From contig JACKAU010000003.1 of assembly GCA_020634855.1 (NCBI GenBank), positions 310,001 to 374,000 of the forward strand: 64,000 nt of DNA, read 5' to 3'. Positions 34,420-42,715 of the stretch are shown here, in pieces (positions within the stretch are counted from its first letter, which is position 1; each line of letters opens with the position of its first letter). The position numbers and the translations under genes were made by a program. Source of the DNA: Anaerolineales bacterium. Its GTDB lineage: Bacteria; Chloroflexota; Anaerolineae; 4572-78; J111. Below the pieces are notes generated by a model. That model was not told the origin of the DNA. It did no database searches and saw only the letters and a list, made by a program, of their open reading frames with translations.

Positions 34420-34471
34420 TAACTCAAGTTGCTATTGACCCGTTTTGGGCAACAAGAGACAACTTGGGTTA
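34420..34471 (+). other. Leader hairpin before the 143-aa repeat protein
   Basis: TAACTCAAGTTG (34420-34431) pairs with CAACTTGGGTTA (34460-34471) with one mismatch and encloses a smaller CCC-GTTTT-GGG hairpin. It ends 13 nt before the AAGGAGG ribosome binding site. The 34129-34495 gap otherwise contains the repeat, terminator and promoter listed separately. Confidence 0.55.
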
Positions 34472-34495
34472 GTTAAGTAAACAAGGAGGCAAGAC

Positions 34496-34927
34496 ATGAA
34501 ATCTTTACCATCTCAAAACCAGAAATATCGAATTGAATCACAACCGGCCAACGAAGCCAACGGTCCATTTTCAGCTCTCAGGGACAATGACACGCCCCAA
34601 AAAATCAAAGTGACCGATCAACTCTCCAATGGAGAAACCGGTTACTTTACCTCTGATTTAGCCGAATACCAGGCTAATCTGGAAGCCTTAGGCCCGGCCA
34701 TCGATGACGAAGAATCAGCATCGTATATAACCCCTCTGGTCCAGGCTGCCGATGAAGCGATGGCGATTCGCGCCGGGGGTAAGAAAAAAATAACACAACT
34801 CTTTTTGAGCAGTGATGCGACGACGCCACGGCACGATCCGGAGTCTTATGAACTCATTTCTGCTGCAACCGGACCTGCTGTCGATGAAGAGACAACTGCT
34901 CAATACGCATCGAACTTTTTCGCCTAA
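34496..34927 (+). CDS. Small unknown protein with two ~30-residue repeats (paralog of 38863)
   Basis: 143 aa, no known family, no signal peptide or membrane helix, acidic. Two segments align without gaps: one opening DLAEYQANLEALGPAIDDEE and one opening DPESYELISAATGPAVDEET. They share D1, Y5, G13-P14-A15, I/V16-D17 and E19, followed by an A-x-Y pattern. The second repeat forms the C-terminus (TTAQYASNFFA). The 119-aa protein at 38863 has the same two-repeat plan. The gene has a strong AAGGAGG site, its own promoter, a structured leader and a likely terminator, and lies between two two-component systems. Function unknown; a secreted or bound signalling peptide precursor is only one possibility. 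Confidence 0.8.
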   Translation: MKSLPSQNQKYRIESQPANEANGPFSALRDNDTPQKIKVTDQLSNGETGYFTSDLAEYQANLEALGPAIDDEESASYITPLVQAADEAMAIRAGGKKKITQLFLSSDATTPRHDPESYELISAATGPAVDEETTAQYASNFFA

Positions 34928-34985
34928 AATTACACCTATAGATAAATCACAGCGGTGTGGTTTTAAAGAAGTTAGACAGGACATT

Positions 34986-35018
34986 AAACCTTCTAGACAT
35001 TATGAGCTAAGAAGGTTT
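34986..35018 (+). terminator. Possible terminator after the 143-aa gene
   Basis: AAACCTTCT (34986-34994) and AGAAGGTTT (35010-35018) form a 9-bp stem followed by T/C-rich sequence. Confidence 0.45.
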
Positions 35019-35091
35019 CTTCTGTTTCCGACATTCACCTGTTTTTAACAACGTGATACGGGAAACTATCAGGTCTGGCTTAAGATGTAAC

Positions 35092-35129
35092 GACTCGATG
35101 GGATTTTGACCCCGAGATCCCATCGAGTC
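35092..35129. other. Perfect 13-bp inverted repeat upstream of the NarX-type kinase
   Basis: GACTCGATGGGAT (35092-35104) and ATCCCATCGAGTC (35117-35129) with a 12-nt loop. No U-run follows. It lies 18 nt upstream of a promoter-like sequence and could be an operator or a repeat. Nothing else is recognised in the 34928-35320 gap apart from the terminator and promoter listed. Confidence 0.55.
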
Positions 35130-35146
35130 AACTTTATGATCCATAC

Positions 35147-35175
35147 TTACAATTAGCTCATTCTGATGGTATACT
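35147..35175 (+). promoter_or_regulatory. Promoter for the NarX/NarL-type operon
   Basis: TTACAA (35147-35152), 17-nt spacer, TATACT (35170-35175). Confidence 0.5.
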
Positions 35176-35320
35176 ATGGATGACCTGAAAAGGGGTATCT
35201 CCGGTCGAATGTTGCTTTTGAACAAGCCCAGATTACGCCAGCTAAATCTATTGGGTATTTCCATCTTAACAACGAGATGAAACATTATAATTGGGGTCGC
35301 TTGATCCTTGTCGTCGGTTA

Positions 35321-37528
35321 ATGAATGAGATGTCGATACGTGACGAAGCCAAATCAAAAGAACAATTAATGAACGAACTGAATATGCTCCGTCAGCAACT
35401 GGATAACTTTCGATCACATGAGGTTAATCTGAGAAAGGAAATAGCCGAGCGACAGCAGGCCGAGGCTGCCTGGCAGGCCAGTGAGGAACGTTATAAACGA
35501 CTGCTGAGTTCGGTTACCGATTACATCTACACCGTTTCTATCCAGAATGGGCGGCCCATTGCCACGTCCCACGGGCCAAATTGCGAGGCGATTACCGGTT
35601 ATAGTTGGCTAGAATATGAAGCTAACCCGCTCCTGTGGTTTCAAATGATTCACCCTGATGACCGCCAGATGGTTTTAAAACAATCTGCTGAAATCATCGC
35701 CGGAGAGCCGGCCATACCGCTGGAACACCGCTTAATCCATAAAGACGGTTCAATTCGGTGGGTTAGAAACACGCCGGTGGTGCGCAAGGACGAACAGGGT
35801 CAGGTTGTTGCTTACGACGGGTTGATTACCGACATTAGCGACCGCAAACAGCTTGAAGAGCGGTTAGCCCTGCTGCATCAAGTCGGGCAAGAACTGACAC
35901 GCCTGCGCGATGAAACAGCGATTTTGCGACAGGTGGTTGAAGCGATTAAAACCGTTCTTCAATGTGAAGGGGCCGGCTGCGGCCTGATCAATGACACCAC
36001 CCGCGAGCTTCAGTATCACCATCATCCTGGTGGACAACCCGCGTCGGCCATTCCTTCAGATCAGTCACTCACCCAGAAAAAGAATAATAATGATCATCAT
36101 CCTCACCAGGTATTAAATGTATCTAACGGCTCACAAAGCGGCTATTGTGTCCCTTTCTGGCCTGACTGGGCCGGTCACTCAAAGGTTTTCGTGCCAATGG
36201 TAATCGGGCACCGAGTCATTGGCGTACTTTACGCCATTAGTTCTCGAGCCCGCCCGTTCTCTGCCGAAGATCGACAACTCTTGCAAACATTGGCCGATCA
36301 AACCGCCACAGCTATCGAAAATGCCCGCCTTTACCAAGAAATTCGCCAGCGAGCCGAAGCTGAACGAACGGCTCGTGAGCAGGCGGAAATTATGCGCGAA
36401 GCGACGATTTCGCTGGTGGCTTCGGTTGATCTCAATGAGGTTTTAGATCGCATTTTAACCCATTTGGAACAGGTGGTGCCTTACCAAAACGCTTGTATTT
36501 TTCTGTGGGATGACGATCTCCTGCATGCCGTGGCCGGTCGCGGGCCCCAAGTGCAGGAAAAGGTGGTCGGCCGTCATTATCCGATTATGGATGGGTTTCT
36601 TTATCAAGCCATCGATATTGGTGACCAGCCGCTTTTTCTGATTAATATGCTGTTAGGCTTGGGCAATGGCGATTCCTTTCCCGGCCGCATGGTTCTACCG
36701 CTGCGCGTCCGCCAACGGATTATCGGGTATCTAACCCTCGATAATGCAAATTACTCTCATTATGGTCAGGCCGAAACAAACTTGGCTGAAGCCTTTGCCA
36801 ATAAAGCAGCCATTGCTATTCAAAACGCCCGCCTTTTTAGAAAACTGCGGGCCAGCCACGAACAATTGCAGTCCCTCTCTCGGCGGCTGGTTGAACTGCA
36901 AGAAACTGAACGGCGACAGCTTGCGCGTGAACTGCATGATGAAGCCGGGCAAACGTTAACCGGTTTAATGGTGGGGCTACGTTTACTGGAGCGCGAAGCC
37001 GATAATCCCGAAGCGGTTCTGGCCCGCGTAGCTGAGCTGGAGCGCACCACCGACACGGTGTTAGAAAACATTCACCGGCTGGCGATGAACCTGCGGCCGG
37101 CTACCCTTGAACATTTAGGCATGGTAGCCGCCCTGCGCCAGCATATTAAATCCTTCAACGCCACTTATCGTCCCAAAGCTAAACTGGAAGTCATCGGCAT
37201 AGATGATCATTGCCGTCTACCCCTGGCAGTTGAGACCAACGTTTACCGTATTATCCAAGAAGCGCTAACAAATATTGTCCGACATTCTGAAGCCACTTAT
37301 GTTGATATTGTGCTTAAGCAAGATGAAAACCAAATTTCCATTATTGTCGAAGATAACGGCGTCGGCTTTAATGCCGGGGCCATTATGAAAACCGGCCGTT
37401 TGGGAATTTTGGGCATGCGTGAGCGAGCCGAAATGTTGGCGGGCAATTTGAGCGTCGAAAGCACAATTGGAGTCGGGACAACCATTTTTGTGGAGATACC
37501 TCATGACCATTCGGATTCTCATCGCTGA
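35321..37528 (+). CDS. PAS-GAF-GAF sensor histidine kinase, NarX/HisKA_3 type
   Basis: About 735 aa, soluble. PAS domain (about 40-175, HKDGSIRWVRNTPVVRKDEQG), GAF 1 (about 190-350, with an odd Asn/His-rich insert), GAF 2 (about 380-525), HisKA_3 with RRQLARELHDEAGQTLTG (phospho-acceptor His) and HATPase_c (QEALTNIVRHSEA, VEDNGVGFNAG). The PAS and second GAF are close to those of the frameshifted kinase at 30474, so part of the sensory region was duplicated. ATGs at 35321 and 35330 are both possible. It overlaps its NarL-type regulator by 26 nt. Confidence 0.92.
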   Translation: MNEMSIRDEAKSKEQLMNELNMLRQQLDNFRSHEVNLRKEIAERQQAEAAWQASEERYKRLLSSVTDYIYTVSIQNGRPIATSHGPNCEAITGYSWLEYEANPLLWFQMIHPDDRQMVLKQSAEIIAGEPAIPLEHRLIHKDGSIRWVRNTPVVRKDEQGQVVAYDGLITDISDRKQLEERLALLHQVGQELTRLRDETAILRQVVEAIKTVLQCEGAGCGLINDTTRELQYHHHPGGQPASAIPSDQSLTQKKNNNDHHPHQVLNVSNGSQSGYCVPFWPDWAGHSKVFVPMVIGHRVIGVLYAISSRARPFSAEDRQLLQTLADQTATAIENARLYQEIRQRAEAERTAREQAEIMREATISLVASVDLNEVLDRILTHLEQVVPYQNACIFLWDDDLLHAVAGRGPQVQEKVVGRHYPIMDGFLYQAIDIGDQPLFLINMLLGLGNGDSFPGRMVLPLRVRQRIIGYLTLDNANYSHYGQAETNLAEAFANKAAIAIQNARLFRKLRASHEQLQSLSRRLVELQETERRQLARELHDEAGQTLTGLMVGLRLLEREADNPEAVLARVAELERTTDTVLENIHRLAMNLRPATLEHLGMVAALRQHIKSFNATYRPKAKLEVIGIDDHCRLPLAVETNVYRIIQEALTNIVRHSEATYVDIVLKQDENQISIIVEDNGVGFNAGAIMKTGRLGILGMRERAEMLAGNLSVESTIGVGTTIFVEIPHDHSDSHR

Positions 37529-38153
37529 CGACCACGGCGTTATCCGCGCCGGTTTACAAGCCCTATTTAACGCCGAGACCGACTTGGAAGTTGTGGGCGA
37601 AGCGGCCGACAGCCATACCACGCTACGTCTGGCCCAAACACTGCAACCTGATGTATTTCTGATCGATCTGAGCATGCCCAGTTTGAGCGGGATTGAACTG
37701 ACGCAACGCCTGAAAGAAGTGCAGCCCAATGCTCATGTGCTAATCCTAACCGCCCACGAAGATGATGGGCTGCTACGAGAGACCATCGAGGCCGGCGCCT
37801 CCGGCTACATTGTCAAGCGGGCCATCGGCTCCGAATTGGTCGACGCTATACGAACCGTCCATCTGGGTAATATCTACGTACACCCCACCATGACGCGCGC
37901 CCTACTTAAAGATTTCTACCCCGAACCGTCCTCGGAAGAATCAACCGGATCGTTAATTGATACCCTCACGCCACGGGAAAGTGAAGTGCTAAGATATATT
38001 GCTCAAGGATACACCAACCGCCAGATAGCCACTACTCTGGGAATTAGCGTCCGAACAGTAGAAGGCCATCGAGCCAATTTGGTAGACAAATTGGGCCTGC
38101 AAAGTCGGGTTGATTTGATGCGCTATGCCAAAGACTACGGCCTAGTTGAATAA
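37503..38153 (+). CDS. NarL/LuxR-family response regulator
   Basis: 216 aa from MTIRILIADD; GGAG lies seven bases upstream, inside the kinase gene. The receiver domain has D9-D10 and D55 (FLIDLSMPS), and the C-terminal LuxR HTH contains LTPRESEVLRYIAQGYTN and GISVRTVEGHRANL. The overlap with the kinase gene indicates a cognate pair. The inverted ACGTAG motif at 38455-38498 downstream is a candidate binding site, by position only. Confidence 0.93.
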   Translation: MTIRILIADDHGVIRAGLQALFNAETDLEVVGEAADSHTTLRLAQTLQPDVFLIDLSMPSLSGIELTQRLKEVQPNAHVLILTAHEDDGLLRETIEAGASGYIVKRAIGSELVDAIRTVHLGNIYVHPTMTRALLKDFYPEPSSEESTGSLIDTLTPRESEVLRYIAQGYTNRQIATTLGISVRTVEGHRANLVDKLGLQSRVDLMRYAKDYGLVE

Positions 38154-38240
38154 TTCGGAACGGCTATTCCTATTTTTTATCCGGCTTCTTCACAAAACAG
38201 TATAAAAACTATTCGGCAGAGCTTACGCATACCCAGTTTT

Positions 38241-38312
38241 TTAGCCACGAATTACACGAATTTTCACGAATTATTCCTATTTTTCGCGTCAATTCGTGCC
38301 ATTCGTGGCTAA
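38241..38312. repeat. TTAGCCACGAATT...AATTCGTGGCTAA intergenic repeat
   Basis: Repeated CACGAATT words closed by inverted ends TTAGCCACGAAT and ATTCGTGGCTAA. Repeats with this wording are common in distant bacterial phyla. It lies in the 709-bp gap 38154-38862, which otherwise holds the hairpin at 38455 and no gene. Confidence 0.7.
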
Positions 38313-38454
38313 TTTTGTGCTATGGGCGTGCAAACTGTGTCAATTCTGTTCAGGTGACTGGTCCTTTTGGTTTAATTGAGAACACTGCGGGGAATAAAAC
38401 CAGTTATTACCGCCATTGAATGTTAGGAATCCGGTTTACTGACCAGATATCCGC

Positions 38455-38498
38455 GTAAAAACTACGTGGTTTCGGGAAATTTTATACGTAGTTTTTAC
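38455..38498. promoter_or_regulatory. 13-bp inverted repeat GTAAAAACTACGT...ACGTAGTTTTTAC
   Basis: Perfect arms at 38455-38467 and 38486-38498 with an 18-nt centre. The A/T-rich half-sites with a TACGTAG core resemble a dimeric regulator site. It lies 365 nt upstream of the 119-aa gene. Confidence 0.5.
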
Positions 38499-38862
38499 AC
38501 GAGTGATTCGCCGATCCGTACGTACTTAGTCACTGGGTAGATTTCCACAAATCACGAGGTAAGTACTCTTCACAGTTCCTCTTTTTTTTTGTATATTAAT
38601 ATCAACAACTGACCCGATGCATTGCTTTTCTGTTAATAACCAGGATGTTATTAGTCGTAATTAAAAGCAGTTGCGTCTGTTGTAACTGAAACTTCAACCC
38701 ATTCCCTAATTATTTTTTTGCAAACTTTATTAGTTAGTTCAAGCGCTCCATCATTTATGGCTTAAAATTTATGGCTTAGATGGAGATTGCTGGATATATT
38801 GTTAGTTGATCACAGGTAAAAAAATAGCCTAAGGCTACTAATTCAATCTAAGGAGTTGACTT

Positions 38863-39222
38863 ATGATCGCCAATTTAGACCTTTATAATCAAAAACGGAT
38901 CGTTGTGGATCAACCTACCAACCGAATACGTGTCAATAGCCGTAAAAACGGCTCCGACAATCATACTGACGATTTAGATCCGATCTTTACGGGCGTTGTC
39001 CAACAATATGGATTCTCAATTGTGGATGAAGAGGTATGCCGCCATATGGCGCTGCTGCTTCAAGACTCAGCGCCGGTAGAGACTCTGGCCTCGTCAAAAA
39101 TGTCCGTTTCGAACTATGAAGAAGGGGTAAGATATTTCCAGTCAGAGAGTGAACTTTCCTTATCCAACCTTTCGATTGTCGATGAGACTACTGCCGCTTA
39201 TACTGCCCAGTTTTTAAGTTAG
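38863..39222 (+). CDS. Small unknown protein with two repeats (paralog of 34496)
   Basis: 119 aa, no known family, no export signal. The first repeat (DPIFTGVVQQYGFSIVDEEV) matches the 143-aa protein at D1 and at V16-D17-E18-E19. The second (LSIVDETTAAYTAQFLS) ends the protein just as TGPAVDEETTAQYASNFFA ends the other, with one residue deleted. The N-terminal ~40 residues are unrelated and Asn/Arg-rich. AAGGAG lies eight bases before the ATG, a TAGCC-TAA-GGCTA hairpin precedes that, and a strong terminator follows. It is a single-gene unit directly downstream of the NarX/NarL pair. Function unknown. Confidence 0.8.
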   Translation: MIANLDLYNQKRIVVDQPTNRIRVNSRKNGSDNHTDDLDPIFTGVVQQYGFSIVDEEVCRHMALLLQDSAPVETLASSKMSVSNYEEGVRYFQSESELSLSNLSIVDETTAAYTAQFLS

Positions 39223-39280
39223 AGCATCCAGGCTATTTCACTTGACTAAACCTGTGATCTAATCAAGATCATTCAAAAAT

Positions 39281-39320
39281 ATAACCCCCTTGCTACGGCA
39301 GCAAGGGGGTTATTTAACTT
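39281..39320 (+). terminator. Strong intrinsic terminator
   Basis: Perfect 14-bp stem ATAACCCCCTTGCT / AGCAAGGGGGTTAT with loop ACGGC, then TTTAACTT. It ends the 119-aa gene and may also serve the facing gene at 39426. Confidence 0.9.
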
Positions 39321-39425
39321 CATGTGCCCTTCAACACCACCGTACCCTCTAAAAAGCTCTTCGCTCCGTTTAGGGTTACAAAGTGCGACGAAAAATCCCG
39401 CCTCGATACATTTAAACTTCAATCG

Positions 39426-40127
39426 TTATTTATTGCCGTACCTGTAGGCCGGCCCATTAATCGGGGCCGCCCAGCGAACGCCATTAGCAATAACTTGCTG
39501 AACTTCGGCTTGGTGATAGATCGGGTAGGTTTCGTGGCCGGGGCGGAAATAGAAAATCTTGCCGTTGCCCCGGTAAAAACAGCAGCCGCTGCGAAATACT
39601 TCGCCTCCTTCAAACCAACTAATCAAGACTAACTCGTCCGGCGTCGGAATATCGAAATGCTCGCCGTACATCTCTGTGGCCGGAATATCAAAGTAGTGAT
39701 CCAGCCCGGCGGCAATGGGATGGCCGGGATTGATCACCCAAATTCGCTCTCGTTCTCCGGCTTCGCGCCAGCGCAAGCTGCATGTGGTACCCATCAACTT
39801 CTTGAAGATTTTTGAATAGTGCCCTGAGTGCAGCACCACTAACCCCATCCCGGCCATGACTTGCCGGTACACCCGCTCAACAATGTCATCTTGTACTTCT
39901 TGATGCGCTTTGTGTCCCCACCAAAGCAGTACATCGGTTTGGGCCAACACATCATCCGTCAGTCCGTGATCCGGTTCGTCGAGCGTGGCTATTCTTACCC
40001 GAAATCCATGATTTTCCATCGCCTGACCAATAACCGCATGCATCCCGTCCGGGTATAACTGCCTAACTCGCTCGTCCAATTTCTCGTGTCGAAATTCGTT
40101 CCAGATAGTAACGTTCAGTTCTTGCAT
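39426..40127 (-). CDS. ThuA-domain protein
   Basis: 233 aa of the ThuA family, a glutamine-amidotransferase-like fold without the usual catalytic cysteine. TIWNEFRHEKLDERVRQLYP, DVLLWWGHKAHQEV, GLVVLHSGHYSKIF and the closing GNGKIFYFRPGHETYP are typical. ThuA is tied to trehalose or other sugar use in rhizobia, but the reaction is not established. AGGAG lies before the start; repeat copy C lies 14 nt upstream. Confidence 0.9.
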   Translation of the reverse strand: MQELNVTIWNEFRHEKLDERVRQLYPDGMHAVIGQAMENHGFRVRIATLDEPDHGLTDDVLAQTDVLLWWGHKAHQEVQDDIVERVYRQVMAGMGLVVLHSGHYSKIFKKLMGTTCSLRWREAGERERIWVINPGHPIAAGLDHYFDIPATEMYGEHFDIPTPDELVLISWFEGGEVFRSGCCFYRGNGKIFYFRPGHETYPIYHQAEVQQVIANGVRWAAPINGPAYRYGNK

Positions 40128-40140
40128 ATTTATCTCCTAT

Positions 40141-40212
40141 TAAAATAAAGGCCCGGCGCGTCAAAAATTACTTTGACTGTACCGTGAATGACAAAGCAAG
40201 CTTTGTCGCTCC
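40141..40212 (-). repeat. Structured leader repeat, copy C
   Basis: Third copy of the element at 5138 and 29324. GACAAAGC-AA-GCTTTGTC (40190-40207) is intact; the second hairpin GTCAAAAATTACTTTGAC (40160-40177) keeps only a 6-bp stem. Same orientation relative to the downstream minus-strand gene. Confidence 0.78.
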
Positions 40213-40264
40213 AATATATTTCTATTGCCGGCACCGTCTCAATAGAACCGGTTTACTCCCTAGG

Positions 40265-40290
40265 AAAATCGACGGATTTTCTTCCGTTGA
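40265..40290. other. AATCGACGGA...TCCGTTGATT hairpin
   Basis: 10-bp arms with one mismatch and a six-base TTTTCT loop in the 456-bp gap 40128-40583. Confidence 0.35.
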
Positions 40291-40461
40291 TTCCGTAATC
40301 CGTTGTTGTGCTTGCCCCGAAAAATTGAGATAATACGAGTCACACCTCGCCCAAAATCATACCCTTGTAAACCCAATTATCAAAAATGCCCCACTGCTTT
40401 TAACTGCCAGATGATTTGGCAAAGCCCGATGAGCGACGTAAGATTACACCTCGAATTCCAA

Positions 40462-40544
40462 AGGTGACAGTCACTTGAGTAGGCTAAATCGACCTATTTG
40501 AACAACTCCGATGCTCATTTATCGATAATAAGTGACTGTCACCT
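40462..40544. repeat. 83-bp element bounded by a 15-bp inverted repeat
   Basis: AGGTGACAGTCACTT (40462-40476) and AAGTGACTGTCACCT (40530-40544) are perfect inverted copies; each arm is itself palindromic (GTGAC-A-GTCAC). A 13-base match to the arm is at 6559-6571. It ends 39 nt before the amine oxidase start and could be a small non-autonomous element or a two-site operator. Confidence 0.6.
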
Positions 40545-40583
40545 GGTTCTTAATTTGGATAGGATTACCATTATGAGGGATTT

Positions 40584-41843
40584 ATGTCACACGAGGTAGA
40601 ACATGACGTTATTATTATCGGCGCGGGCGCGGCCGGCTTAGCTGCCGCCCAACAACTCAAGGCTGCCGGTGTAACCGCCCTGGTACTCGAAGCCCGCAAC
40701 CGCTGGGGCGGCCGCATCTGGACCGATCATACCTATGGCCCGGTTGAATTGGGGGCCGAATTTATTCATGGCGAACAAGCCTCGACCTGGCAAGTGATCA
40801 GACCGGCCGGATTGGAGGCCGAACCCTGGCCGCGCGGCCGGCAGAGGGGGCACGCCTATCGCACGCTATTGGCCCGGCAGGGGCGCTTGCTGTCGGATGA
40901 GTCGCTACCCGGTCGGGTTGACGCGCTTTTTGAGCAGGTGACCACCTATAACGGTCCGGAATGCAGCGCCTATGATCGGCTTTTAGCTCTGGCCGGTTCT
41001 GACGAAGAGGCGCTTCGATTCGTGACTAACAGTTTGGCTTGCCTTGAGGCTGCCGATGTGGCGCGCTTAAGCGCCTCGGCCGTCAGTCACGAGCGAGCGC
41101 TAAACACGGCCGGTTGGGAAAATTCCCACATCACCGCCGGCTATGATGCCCTGCCTACGCTCCTGGCTCAGGGTATCGAAGTGCGGCTTGACACCGCCGT
41201 AACGCAGATTGAGTGGAGCGATACCTATGTACGACTTGAGACACAGAACGGCTACCCCATGACCACCCGGCAGGTCATCATTACCGTACCGCTGGGAGTG
41301 CTGCAATTAGGACAGCCCCGCTTTCTTCCGGCGCTGCCCGAGGTGAAACAACAGGCCATCGATCGCCTGGCGATGGGGCATGTCACCAAGTTGGCTCTCC
41401 ATTTCAACCGATCGGTTTGGCCGGAATTTACATCTCTACGCACCGATGGCTTTGTACTGACCTGGTGGCCGGCCGGCACGGACGCCGCACCGGTATTGAT
41501 GGGCTACACCGGTGGGCCGGCTGCCCTCGAGCTAGCCGCCTTGGGCCAGGAGCGCGCCATTGAACAGGGCTTACAGGAGTTAAGCCAAATTCTGGGCGAT
41601 GACGTTCGCTCCGCCTTTGTCGCCGGCCGTCTGGTTGATTGGTCAACCGATCCCTGGAGCCTGGGCGCGTATACTTACACACCCATTGGCGCCGGCCAGG
41701 CCCGGGCCGACCTGGCCGCTCCCTTGGCACCCACCCTCTTCTTCGCCGGTGAAGCGACCTCGACCAACGGCCACGTCGCCACCGTTCACGGGGCTGTTGA
41801 AACCGGCTGGCGCGCCGCTGCGGAATTATTGGCTACTCGCTGA
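40584..41843 (+). CDS. FAD-dependent amine oxidase
   Basis: 419-aa flavin monoamine/polyamine oxidase family protein. The dinucleotide motif VIIIGAGAAGLAAAQQL is followed by VLEARNRWGGRIWT, and the C-terminal FAD segment reads LFFAGEATSTNGHVATVHGAVETG. It would oxidise a primary or secondary amine with oxygen, giving an aldehyde, ammonia or amine and hydrogen peroxide; the substrate is unknown. GAGGGA lies before the ATG. No signal peptide is seen. Confidence 0.9.
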   Translation: MSHEVEHDVIIIGAGAAGLAAAQQLKAAGVTALVLEARNRWGGRIWTDHTYGPVELGAEFIHGEQASTWQVIRPAGLEAEPWPRGRQRGHAYRTLLARQGRLLSDESLPGRVDALFEQVTTYNGPECSAYDRLLALAGSDEEALRFVTNSLACLEAADVARLSASAVSHERALNTAGWENSHITAGYDALPTLLAQGIEVRLDTAVTQIEWSDTYVRLETQNGYPMTTRQVIITVPLGVLQLGQPRFLPALPEVKQQAIDRLAMGHVTKLALHFNRSVWPEFTSLRTDGFVLTWWPAGTDAAPVLMGYTGGPAALELAALGQERAIEQGLQELSQILGDDVRSAFVAGRLVDWSTDPWSLGAYTYTPIGAGQARADLAAPLAPTLFFAGEATSTNGHVATVHGAVETGWRAAAELLATR

Positions 41844-41911
41844 GACAGATTTTGGTTTGGAGATCATGATTCAGCAGGATAAGTTGAATTCACTAGGGCA
41901 TAAGTTCGCGG

Positions 41912-42682
41912 CTAAATTTTGATCAAATGCCCCTTGACGATCAATCGACCAACGTATTTACGGTCAGCGTCGCTCCAATTGGTACAAGTAATCAACGTAA
42001 TCTGCCCCGTCGTTGTGGGGTAAGTCACCTCCACATTGGTGCGATCAACCGCAAAGATGGAATCGACAATGTAGTAGAATTCCTTATGGCCTTCATAAAC
42101 GATGAGCAGATCGCCAGCTGTTAATTGGTTCAGATTGGCGAAGGGGCCAGGCTCGCCGGTCACCAGGTCGACGTGGCCGGCCAAAACAAAGTTATCGTTA
42201 GCGCCGGCGGGGGCGGTTCCTTCCAGATGACCGATGGCCTGTTCCAGGTGCTCTACCTGCCAGGTACCGTGGACGACCGGTGAGAAAAGAACCGGGCGAT
42301 CCAGGTCTAGTTTGGGCACAACCAAGCGGCTGTCAACACCCGGCTGAGTAACGATGGGTTCGGATGTAGACGTTGGTGATGACGATGTTGGAGACGCCGT
42401 GGGGCTGGCGGTGGCCGTAGCTGTGGCGGTGGCGGCGGGTAAGGTAGGCGTGACTGCCCGTTCTTTCAAAGCAGCCGGGATCAGACCAGGGGGCGATTCA
42501 ACAACATTCTGGTCGGATACGGCTTCAATATTTAACGGCGCAACCTGAGCAATTCTAACCGGTTGTATTGTCGCCTCTTCATCTAGCATGAAATAGCTGC
42601 TAAAACTAACCACCATGAAAGTTGCAATACAGGTAATCAAGGTGACGGTCCCTACTGTTCCAAAAACTAAAATTCGTCTCAT
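41912..42682 (-). CDS. Sortase family transpeptidase
   Basis: 256 aa. One N-terminal membrane helix (about 8-32), a Thr/Ser/Pro/Ala linker (about 78-110), and a sortase barrel. The catalytic triad is complete: H170 in FVLAGHVD, C233 in LITCTNWS and R246 in VGRLIVKG. The ITCTN context resembles class D/E/F-like enzymes. It is the last gene of the Tad-type operon, 33 nt after the exoprotein gene, and an LPETG protein is encoded three genes upstream in the same operon, so it probably attaches or links that protein. Confidence 0.92.
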   Translation of the reverse strand: MRRILVFGTVGTVTLITCIATFMVVSFSSYFMLDEEATIQPVRIAQVAPLNIEAVSDQNVVESPPGLIPAALKERAVTPTLPAATATATATASPTASPTSSSPTSTSEPIVTQPGVDSRLVVPKLDLDRPVLFSPVVHGTWQVEHLEQAIGHLEGTAPAGANDNFVLAGHVDLVTGEPGPFANLNQLTAGDLLIVYEGHKEFYYIVDSIFAVDRTNVEVTYPTTTGQITLITCTNWSDADRKYVGRLIVKGHLIKI

Positions 42683-42715
42683 TATCGATTTTACCTTTGA
42701 TAGGATTAGCCCCAG

